A DNA stretch of 23,056 bases, taken from a virus. The notes under the pieces are model-generated. The model was not told the DNA's origin. It did no database searches and saw only the letters and a program-made list of their open reading frames with translations. Position 1 is the first letter of the stretch. The number at the start of each line of letters is the position of its first letter. The DNA lies in the IMG/VR virus record IMGVR_UViG_3300031673_000506, positions 1 through 23,056 of that record, one strand, 5' to 3'. The position numbers were made by a program, and so were the translations under genes. Below are positions 15,453 through 22,337 of this stretch, one piece after another.

Positions 15453-15471
15453 GCGGTGGCTTTCCTATACC
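15449..15471 (+). promoter_or_regulatory. Conserved 23-bp intergenic motif, copy 1 (candidate late promoter)
   Basis: CTA followed by GGCGGTGGCTTTCCTATACC matches the motif at 21793-21815 in 21 of 23 bases. Its first bases are the TAG stop of the 292-aa gene, and it ends 27 bases before the GTG of the wedge operon. TATACC resembles a -10 box, but the bases where a -35 box would sit are not conserved between copies, while those directly upstream of TATA are. A promoter for a phage-modified polymerase or phage sigma factor fits best. An RNA processing site is the alternative. Confidence 0.55.
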
Positions 15472-15489
15472 AACCCCTGATGAGGTCGT

Positions 15490-15494
15490 GGAAG
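15490..15494 (+). promoter_or_regulatory. Ribosome binding site deciding the GTG start at 15499
   Basis: GGAAG lies four bases before GTG 15499. An in-frame TGA at 15481-15483 rules out any earlier start, so this GTG is the only reasonable one. Confidence 0.7.
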
Positions 15495-15498
15495 AAAC

Positions 15499-16662
15499 GT
15501 GTCTAGGGATTTTCAAATTGCCTGGCCCTGTCCACACGCCACCCTCGAAGAGGTGGTGCGGTTAGGGGCGGATCGTCAATCGCTGGCCTGTCGGCAGCCT
15601 GTGGCTTCGGCCAACACCGTCAGGATCATGGTCAATAACGAGTTGTACGTGCCTCAAAGCGGGCTGTACACCCCGGCAACGCTCTTCGGGACGCAATCCG
15701 GCCCCTTCGACGTGATCGAAAACGAAAATCTCCTGACCGTGGAAACCCCCCTAGGGTCTCAGACGGTTGTTTTCCCTGTAGCGGGGACCGCTCGGTTCAG
15801 TGCAGATCAAACCGTCACGGAAATGCTCCGGCAGAACTTCAACGTCGCTCAGGTCAGTCAATCCAACGGACACCTTCTGCTTGCCGAAACATCACAAGTC
15901 GGGGCCGACTCTTTCGTCAAGGTCACCGGAACAGCGGCGGGGGCTTTGGGTTTCGGGACACCTGAGAATGGCTACCAGTGGAGAGCCCAAGGCCGTCAGA
16001 TTTACCCCCCGTGGGGTCTATACCAACGCCCTGATACAATCACCAACAGGTTTCCGCGTTTTCAGCAGCCTGTCCGGGCGAGTCCGATCTTCAAGGTGAC
16101 CTATTCTGTCCCTCCCCACAGGTGCTTGCGCTGTGGGGGTTCTTATGTCGAGAATGATTTCCGGTTCGATGAGGCCGGGCAGGGCATTCTCATCGAGAAC
16201 GAGAATCTGCTCTACCAGGCGTGCCTCAAGGTTCTCCTGACCGACCGGGGGAGCAACGCCTACCACCCATGGTACGGCACACTCATCCGTTCCCGCATAG
16301 GGTCCAAGGCGCTCGGCGGAGTTGCGACCCTAATCAGCGAAGATGTCCGGCAGGCCCTCGCGAAATTCCAGGCACTCCAACAATCCCAGGGGACTTACCA
16401 ACAGGTCACGTTCAAGGAGCGTCTCTACTCTGTCCTGTCTGTTCGTACTTCCCCTCATTCGCAGGATCCCACGACGTTTCTTGTAGATGTCATAGTGCAG
16501 AATGCCTCGAATGAGCCGATTGAGTTGTCGATCGTGTTCACAGTTCCGGGGGTCGTAGCTCTGATGGGGAGTAATGGTCTGATTTTGGATGGGAATCGAT
16601 CGGGGATCTCACAGAACATCTTTGCAGACCCGACACGATCTCTCCTCACAGGTGGAACCTGA
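15499..16662 (+). CDS. Baseplate wedge protein, gp25/GPW-like with N-terminal extension (387 aa)
   Basis: Residues about 234-352 match the gp25/GPW baseplate family: a first helix NENLLYQACLKVLLTDRG, then a PWYG turn at 257-260, a second helix with EDVRQALAKFQAL, and closing strands (LSIVFTVPGVVAL). In T4 gp25 and P2 W this domain nucleates the wedge and binds the gp6/J protein, which here is the next gene. Typical relatives are near 130 aa; this one carries about 230 extra N-terminal residues. These include WPCPH (9-13), an LGF module (76-153, ending ALGFG) and a CLRCGG motif (Cys209, Cys212) just before the gp25 part. A metal site is possible, but only one CxxC pair is clear. The start is GTG. 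Two bases separate it from the next gene. Confidence 0.87.
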   Translation: MSRDFQIAWPCPHATLEEVVRLGADRQSLACRQPVASANTVRIMVNNELYVPQSGLYTPATLFGTQSGPFDVIENENLLTVETPLGSQTVVFPVAGTARFSADQTVTEMLRQNFNVAQVSQSNGHLLLAETSQVGADSFVKVTGTAAGALGFGTPENGYQWRAQGRQIYPPWGLYQRPDTITNRFPRFQQPVRASPIFKVTYSVPPHRCLRCGGSYVENDFRFDEAGQGILIENENLLYQACLKVLLTDRGSNAYHPWYGTLIRSRIGSKALGGVATLISEDVRQALAKFQALQQSQGTYQQVTFKERLYSVLSVRTSPHSQDPTTFLVDVIVQNASNEPIELSIVFTVPGVVALMGSNGLILDGNRSGISQNIFADPTRSLLTGGT

Positions 16663-16664
16663 TT

Positions 16665-19600
16665 ATGGCTACCCTCGCACCCAAGTTCATGGGCCTGGAC
16701 GGCGTGTACCGGGACAACCAGATCCTCTCGACGGACAGCTTCGTCAAGTTCTTCACGGGCTCCATCGATCCCAGCACCGTAGATGTCCAGGTTTCAATTC
16801 GTGGTGCGGGTTTCACTTCCGATCCCGACCTTGTGGTTTTTGAGGGGGCTGAATTCACGATCCCCAACCCGTCCGCTTACCCCGACGGGCTCCGGCTTTT
16901 CCCCGGCGACAATCTCATCCAGGCGAAGTCCATCCTGACGAACGGCCAGGCTACCCCGCCGGGCATAGTGACGGCCCGGCTCTCGCTAGAACGCGATGTC
17001 CAGGCTGATGCAATTGCTCCTTCCGGGATTTGGATCGAACGGTTTGACCGGACCGTGAAGATCAGTGTCGAGGGGCTCGCCGATGATCGCATCACCGGGT
17101 ACAACTTCTACGGTTCGACTTCCCCAGGCGGGGGCTCCGTAGGGTACTACCGCATAAACCCGAAACTGGTACTTACGGGAGATACGACCGAGGTTGTCGA
17201 TACCCTGAATAACCTCTCGGTCGATTCGACCGTAGCGACGAATCCCGATGGGAGTCCTGCTGCCGATCCGCTCTTGTTCAATGTCATAGGGAACCAGACG
17301 GACCGCCTGGGCAACATCGTCCAGGCCGATTTCAACGAGAGTGTGATCGTTTCGGAGATCGTCACCCAGCTCCGGTTCGAAGCCACCCTCTCCTCTGTCC
17401 GAACGACCCAGAGATTTTCGTTCACCCACGACCGGCTGGCGAACACCAACTCCTCCGTCAACCCGGCCGTCCCAAATGCGGATTTCAATGCTATCGCTGC
17501 GACAGACCCGATTTACTATGTCGTGACAGCGGTATACGACATTCTAGGCGAAGAGTACGAATCGGAGTTCTCCCCTGAAGTCTCGGGTTCCCCTTTGATA
17601 GTCACGCCGACGATCGGGACGTTCCCACAGGTGACCCGGCAACAGATCCTTCGGGATACGGTGCTTTCCATCCAGCGGTCGCAGCCGACTATCGACGTGA
17701 AGCCCGGCTCGACGACCCGGGATGTGTTCCTCGATCCTTTCACTTCCGAGGCGGAGCGGATCCGGTTCATCGTCGACTTCGTCCACCGGGCACAGTCCTT
17801 TGCCACCCTCCTAGAGATTGACGACCCTGGCTATACAGGGCTTTCAATCCCGGTCAATCAGTCTGCCTACAAGATTGCTTTGAAGCACGCCTTTTTCCTG
17901 AATGGTGATGCTGATGTGCAAGCGATGATCGACTCCACGTTCGATCATCTTGCCAACCGTCGTGGTGTCACTCGGGAGCCCGGAAAGCGGGCTCGCGGAG
18001 AAGTCACCGCATACATGACGACGCGGCCGACATCCACGAAAGTCATCCCCATCGGAACGAGTGCTCCGGCCGGATCAGTGAATTTCCGGACGATCTCCGC
18101 TGGACGGATCGGTACGGGAGGGGCTGGTATCTCGTACAGCCCCTCCACAGGCCGGTACTCGACCCGCCTCTTCATCCAAGCGGATGCTCCGGGGACAGCG
18201 GGTAATGTCGGAACCGGGGCGATCAAAGGTTTCACCAATGGCCCTTCCGGCGTCCTGGCCACCAACGAAGCGTGGACCTACGGCGGCACCAACAACGAGA
18301 CGAACCGCCAACTCGCTACTCGTGCCGATGGGGTGCTCTCCTCTGTCGATACCGGGACATACCGGGGGTATACGCAGACAGCGGCAGGCGTCCCTGGCGT
18401 GCTCCAGGTGAACGTCGTCGATGCCGGGCACCCTCTCATGTTGCGGGACCTCAATCCCGCCACAGGGAAGCACACAGGCGGTCTGGTGGACATCTGGCTC
18501 CGTGGTGAGAATGTCGCCACGTTGACGGACGTTTTCGCGTTCTCCTTCGAGATCATGAAGAACGTCCAGTTCGAGCCGGTTGGTGCCCTCTCGGACCTGA
18601 TTTTCCGAGCCGTGGACCCGAATCTCAGCACATCCAACCCCATCATCGAGATGCTGGAGATCCCCGATTGGGGGTACGAATTCGAGAATCTCACGACGGG
18701 CCAGGTGCTCGACCTGACCGATGTGGTCATCATACCGCCGGATGGGATCCAGCTCTCGTCCGCGTACAACGACCCGCTCAACAACCACTTTGGGGACATC
18801 TTCCGGGGTTCGTACCGATATCGCACGAGTGACAAATACGTCTTTCCCCGCCAACCCGTCCGGGCGATCGAGTCCCTTGCGGGAGATCCCACGCTGACCG
18901 GGGTTGTGGACTCCGATCTCTACAAGCTGTTCCATGTCTCAGATCCTCTCCTTTTGGGACGCTCCACAGAGGCGGGGGATTACCTGCAAGTCGTATTACC
19001 CGCCGACAGCACCGTGCCGACCATCCCCTCGGGGACTCCCGTTGTCGTCACAGATGAGAATCATGTCCTGCTGGGGGGGACGGAGTACCTAGAAAACCTA
19101 GGTATCAACCCTCTGACAGTAATCGTTCAGAGCCTCGACAAAACCATCACCTACGTCAGTCCGTATGACTCGTCGGGTACCCCGGACTACACGTTCGTCC
19201 AAGAAACCGGAGTAACCCCTCTCGGGTTCGATCTCACGATTGGGTCGCAGTTGGCCGTGGGCGACGAGGTGTTGGTCAGCTACGAGCACGATGAGAATTT
19301 CACGGTGACCTACACGAGCAACATCCTCGTCGCTGTGACTCAGGATGCCGTGGATAAGACCCGTCACGCGACTGCCGACGTGCTGCCCAAGGAGGGGGTG
19401 CCTCTCGGTGCGGACATCTTCGCAACGGTTGTCCTCCGAAGGAAGCAAGACCCCGCCCAAGCGGACGGGGCTATCCGTTCGGCTTTGGCGAGGTTTGTGG
19501 GGGCGTTGGGCTTCGGCGCTCCTCTCCGACAGAGCGATGTGATTGGGGTTATTGAGACTGTCCCGGCGGTGTCTTACGTGATCGTGCCGGTCACGAAACT

Positions 19601-20177
19601 CGCCCTGTCGAATGACTCGTATGTCGTCCAGGAGTATCTGACGGCGGCCCTGGGGGATGTCCTCAAGATAGACGCATGGTCGCAAGGCCCCTTAGTAGAC
19701 GTATTCCTTCTCCAGAATCCCTTGGATTGGGCGACTTCAGATGGCGGCGGCCCGAGCAACGATTTTCGGGGTGTTTTTCAAGATGACATCAGCCTGATCC
19801 ACCTCAACACGCCTCCGGACGTGAACGGGATTCCCCTCAAGAATATCTCGGAGTCGGAGTTCATCATCGGGAACCAAGGCTTGTGGATCCCTGGGTACAG
19901 CGATGACACGACCCTCCAAGCGGAATATCCATTTGCAACCCCTGCTGAGATCGACACCCAACGAGTGGTGATCACTGCGAATCGCGTACTTCTGGCGCTC
20001 CCCAAGGGTGACACCCCCCTCAACCACGACTATACGGCGACCTACCTCGTGTCTGGGGACAATGGGGTTAAGGGTATTGAGCCGGGACCGATCTCCTACG
20101 TCGTCCTCGGGACGCTCGACTTCACCTACGATGAGGACTCGAACTACCAGGAGAAGCTGTTGGGCCGGAGGGTGTAG
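16665..20177 (+). CDS. Baseplate J-like wedge protein with FN3-like insertion (1170 aa)
   Basis: This is a T4 gp6 / P2 gpJ-type protein, a dimeric wedge scaffold of contractile tails. Residues about 1-110 form an Ig-like beta domain. An FN3-like domain (about 118-310) starts SGIWIERFDRTVKISVEG and ends YYVVTAVYDILGEEYESEF, with a long insertion at about 165-282. A helical part follows (320-435), then the Baseplate_J core (about 440-660) with the family signature ADAPGTAGNVGTGAI at 507-520 and later ATNEAWTYGGTNNETNRQL. Residues 890-975 fit the C-terminal domain (FVGALGFGAPLRQSDVIGVI). About 195 residues of unrecognised beta-type sequence follow. The product is larger than P2 J (about 300 aa) and T4 gp6 (about 660 aa). 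AGGTGG lies nine bases before the ATG, and the stop overlaps the next start as TAGTG. Confidence 0.92.
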   Translation: MATLAPKFMGLDGVYRDNQILSTDSFVKFFTGSIDPSTVDVQVSIRGAGFTSDPDLVVFEGAEFTIPNPSAYPDGLRLFPGDNLIQAKSILTNGQATPPGIVTARLSLERDVQADAIAPSGIWIERFDRTVKISVEGLADDRITGYNFYGSTSPGGGSVGYYRINPKLVLTGDTTEVVDTLNNLSVDSTVATNPDGSPAADPLLFNVIGNQTDRLGNIVQADFNESVIVSEIVTQLRFEATLSSVRTTQRFSFTHDRLANTNSSVNPAVPNADFNAIAATDPIYYVVTAVYDILGEEYESEFSPEVSGSPLIVTPTIGTFPQVTRQQILRDTVLSIQRSQPTIDVKPGSTTRDVFLDPFTSEAERIRFIVDFVHRAQSFATLLEIDDPGYTGLSIPVNQSAYKIALKHAFFLNGDADVQAMIDSTFDHLANRRGVTREPGKRARGEVTAYMTTRPTSTKVIPIGTSAPAGSVNFRTISAGRIGTGGAGISYSPSTGRYSTRLFIQADAPGTAGNVGTGAIKGFTNGPSGVLATNEAWTYGGTNNETNRQLATRADGVLSSVDTGTYRGYTQTAAGVPGVLQVNVVDAGHPLMLRDLNPATGKHTGGLVDIWLRGENVATLTDVFAFSFEIMKNVQFEPVGALSDLIFRAVDPNLSTSNPIIEMLEIPDWGYEFENLTTGQVLDLTDVVIIPPDGIQLSSAYNDPLNNHFGDIFRGSYRYRTSDKYVFPRQPVRAIESLAGDPTLTGVVDSDLYKLFHVSDPLLLGRSTEAGDYLQVVLPADSTVPTIPSGTPVVVTDENHVLLGGTEYLENLGINPLTVIVQSLDKTITYVSPYDSSGTPDYTFVQETGVTPLGFDLTIGSQLAVGDEVLVSYEHDENFTVTYTSNILVAVTQDAVDKTRHATADVLPKEGVPLGADIFATVVLRRKQDPAQADGAIRSALARFVGALGFGAPLRQSDVIGVIETVPAVSYVIVPVTKLALSNDSYVVQEYLTAALGDVLKIDAWSQGPLVDVFLLQNPLDWATSDGGGPSNDFRGVFQDDISLIHLNTPPDVNGIPLKNISESEFIIGNQGLWIPGYSDDTTLQAEYPFATPAEIDTQRVVITANRVLLALPKGDTPLNHDYTATYLVSGDNGVKGIEPGPISYVVLGTLDFTYDEDSNYQEKLLGRRV
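20167..20172 (+). promoter_or_regulatory. Ribosome binding site for the GTG start at 20177
   Basis: GGAGGG lies four bases before the GTG that shares its first base with the TAG stop of the J-like gene. It supports the GTG and a coupled start. Confidence 0.75.
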
Positions 20178-21796
20178 TGGCTGATCAACCGGATCCAAAG
20201 AATCTACTCCCGTCTCTGGTAGCTCAAAACCCTTCCCCCGACGAGACGGACAGTCAAGACCGGATGAATTCGGTCCGGTCCCAAGTGGACCGGATCATGT
20301 CCGTGTTCACCCAGATCCTCCCGTCGAACTACGTGGCGAAGGTTCCGGGGCCGAGCTACACCCTTCAGTTCCAGGCCCTCGCAGAGCAGATCGCCAGTTT
20401 TCAGATCACCGCCCAGGAAGTCTTCGCGGACAGTTCCTTCGAGTACACCCGCACGGAGTTCCTCTACCAGTTGCTCGGTGCCCTGGTATTCCCGGATGCC
20501 GAGCTTCAAGGCTACCCGGAGATTCCCGGTGACCTCAGTTACCGGGAATTCCTTCGCCGGATGGTCGTCCTTCTCCTCCAAGGATCGACTGCTACAACGA
20601 TCAAGGAGGGCGTGGAGCTTCTGACGGACGCCGATGTCGAGGTCATCGAGCGGGGCGTTGTCGCGAGGGCGCTAAAGGGGAAGTCCGCATGGGGCGAAGA
20701 CGAGAAGCACACCATTGAGATCAACGTCTCGGCTAGTGGGGTGCCCTACACAGTCGCCAGCGGTACCCTCGTCTTCAACGGGGTCGCTTCGGTAATCTCT
20801 ACGGTCCCAGCGGGGGTGCTGACTACCACCGACTATACGGTATCGTATTCTCCCCCGGACTCGACCGTATTGCAGACAACCGAAAAAACCCTCACCAGCT
20901 TCAAGGCCGTTGCCCCTTACGTCTACGGCACGGTAGCGGACCCGATCAGTGTCCCCTACGATGTGCAGGTTGCCGACAGTGCTTTCCCGACCGAGCCTTT
21001 CCGACTCCAGAGCAACGTCCATCTGGTGCTCCGGGCGCTCAAGCCCGCCCATGTCATCTACGACTACCGGCATCTCCTGAGAGAAACCTTCGGAGACCTC
21101 CTCACCGCATCGGTGAGCTTCGCCTTTCAGGATTACCACTACCAAGACCTCCGACGGTATTGGGAAGGTGCGAAGCTCGTCGGAGGGCCGGACAGCCCGC
21201 TCGATCCCCCGGGGCGCAGGCAGGTCGGCCTGTACGGGGTAACCCACACCGACCGAACCCTTTTCTCAGACCCCCATATCAGCTTTTGGTCGATCCGGCC
21301 GGGCACTGTCCTGACCATCCTGTCCGGACCAAATTCCTTGGTGGCATCTCCCACGGACGAGGGGTGGGTCGGGCGCTACCGGGTGCTCGAAGTCAAGGCG
21401 TTCCCAACCGACGAGGACACGACGGCCAGGGCGTACACGACAGCCCCCACGGGGCTCTCAGGCTTCGCTACGGTCTCAGGGACGGACATCACGGACCCCC
21501 TTCAGGACTGGTCACTGGCCGAGGAAGGGGAGATTCTGACGTTTGCCACAGGGCCGAATGCGGGTTCTTACCGGCTCGATACGGTGCTGGGCAACAACGG
21601 TGGCCCTCTGGGAGCGTATCGCCGGGTCATCGGGCCCTCGACGAGTGTCCGGGTCGCCCCAGGCATCCTTCGGGTCTATCCCCGGATGGCGAGGGCGGTG
21701 ACGGACCAGGAGTACGAGGTTGCCGTGGATCGTCTGGGCGTCCAGTTGACCCAGTACGTTTTTCAAGAGGACGTGTCGGACCAATTCCGTCCCTAG
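20177..21796 (+). CDS. Baseplate wedge component, tail protein I-like (539 aa)
   Basis: It follows gp25/W and J genes, where P2 carries gpI. Residues about 28-165 are largely helical (RSQVDRIMSVFTQILPSN, then FLYQLLGALV), as in the N-terminal parts of tail protein I and T4 gp7 that clamp the J dimer. NVHLVLRALKPAHVIYDYRH at 280-299 resembles the conserved KPAHT segment of that family. Residues 180-265 form a beta domain. Residues 433-500 (DPLQDWSLAEEG, then GPNAGSYRLDTVLGNN) form a beta module also seen in the giant protein at 810-862. P2 gpI is near 180 aa, so this would be an enlarged version. The assignment rests on gene order plus short motifs. The start is GTG, and the TAG stop is part of the second conserved intergenic motif. 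Confidence 0.88.
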   Translation: MADQPDPKNLLPSLVAQNPSPDETDSQDRMNSVRSQVDRIMSVFTQILPSNYVAKVPGPSYTLQFQALAEQIASFQITAQEVFADSSFEYTRTEFLYQLLGALVFPDAELQGYPEIPGDLSYREFLRRMVVLLLQGSTATTIKEGVELLTDADVEVIERGVVARALKGKSAWGEDEKHTIEINVSASGVPYTVASGTLVFNGVASVISTVPAGVLTTTDYTVSYSPPDSTVLQTTEKTLTSFKAVAPYVYGTVADPISVPYDVQVADSAFPTEPFRLQSNVHLVLRALKPAHVIYDYRHLLRETFGDLLTASVSFAFQDYHYQDLRRYWEGAKLVGGPDSPLDPPGRRQVGLYGVTHTDRTLFSDPHISFWSIRPGTVLTILSGPNSLVASPTDEGWVGRYRVLEVKAFPTDEDTTARAYTTAPTGLSGFATVSGTDITDPLQDWSLAEEGEILTFATGPNAGSYRLDTVLGNNGGPLGAYRRVIGPSTSVRVAPGILRVYPRMARAVTDQEYEVAVDRLGVQLTQYVFQEDVSDQFRP

Positions 21797-21815
21797 GCGG
21801 TTGCCTTCCTATACC
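21793..21815 (+). promoter_or_regulatory. Conserved 23-bp intergenic motif, copy 2 (candidate late promoter)
   Basis: CTA followed by GGCGGTTGCCTTCCTATACC differs from copy 1 at two positions. As in copy 1, its left end contains the TAG stop of the upstream gene. It lies 67 bases before the ATG at 21883, leaving a longer leader. It would drive the 145-aa gene and the gene at the right edge. Confidence 0.55.
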
Positions 21816-21818
21816 GCC
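21796..21818 (+). other. Small inverted repeat overlapping motif copy 2
   Basis: GGCGGT and ACCGCC can form a 6-bp GC-rich stem with an 11-base loop. No T-run follows, so it is a poor terminator. Copy 1 keeps only GGT/ACC of the stem, so the hairpin is not the conserved property of the motif. Confidence 0.3.
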
Positions 21819-21869
21819 GCCTCAATAGGATCACCGCCTCTCCGGTAAGGTGGGACAACGCCAGGTGAC

Positions 21870-21875
21870 GAGGAA
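21870..21875 (+). promoter_or_regulatory. Ribosome binding site for the 145-aa gene
   Basis: GAGGAA lies seven bases before ATG 21883. This is good spacing and supports that start after an 86-base gap. Confidence 0.7.
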
Positions 21876-21882
21876 CTAGGAA

Positions 21883-22320
21883 ATGGCAAATACCCTATAC
21901 AACATCACCCGCGAGAAGTTCGGTCTGGGCCTCTTCGACATCTTGGGCGACTATTCGGCAGGACCCCCGTACACCACCGGGCTCAAGGTGGCGTTGGTCA
22001 GTAGTGCATATACCCCGGACTTCGACAACGACGAGTTCTTCTCCGACCTCACAGGAGTTACCATATCGTCGGACGTTCTGGAAGGGAACAGCGGGGCGAC
22101 CCCAGCCACGTTTCTCCTGGGGATCCTCGACGCTGACGACATCACCATCACCGGAGTTCCGGCGACCTCGATCGAGAGCCTCGTCATCTACAGCGATGAC
22201 GGCACCCCCGCCACCTCACGGCTCATCTGCTACATCGACGTGGCGGCTGGGACTCTGCCGGTGACACCCACAGCTACCGTCACGATCGAGTGGAACGCAT
22301 CAGGGATTCTCAGGATCTAG
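21883..22320 (+). CDS. Small phage structural protein, MANTLYN-type (145 aa)
   Basis: The N-terminus MANTLYNITREKFGLGLFD, the middle TGLKVALVSSAYTPDFD and DEFFSDL, and the end DVAAGTLPVTPTATVTIEWN form a pattern I associate with small beta-rich proteins found beside tail or capsid genes in many tailed phages. Their exact role is not settled. The whole protein looks like a single compact beta domain with no membrane segment, signal peptide or cysteine cluster. It is the first gene after the second conserved motif, with a good ribosome site, so it probably begins a new transcript. The next gene starts 17 bases after its stop. A peripheral tail or virion-decoration protein is the likeliest role. 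The family call comes from remembered sequence pattern only. Confidence 0.88.
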   Translation: MANTLYNITREKFGLGLFDILGDYSAGPPYTTGLKVALVSSAYTPDFDNDEFFSDLTGVTISSDVLEGNSGATPATFLLGILDADDITITGVPATSIESLVIYSDDGTPATSRLICYIDVAAGTLPVTPTATVTIEWNASGILRI

Positions 22321-22337
22321 CGGAAGCCGGTGAGTAG

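Noticed and set aside
20882-20890. A6 run as a programmed -1 frameshift site in the 539-aa gene
   Set aside because: The frame reads GAA AAA ACC, which is not the phase needed for an X-XXY-YYZ slip, and the shifted frame adds no sensible protein.
21796-21840. Rho-independent terminator after the tail I-like gene
   Set aside because: The only stem is 6 bp with an 11-base loop and no T-run follows. The overlapping sequence is better explained by the conserved motif.
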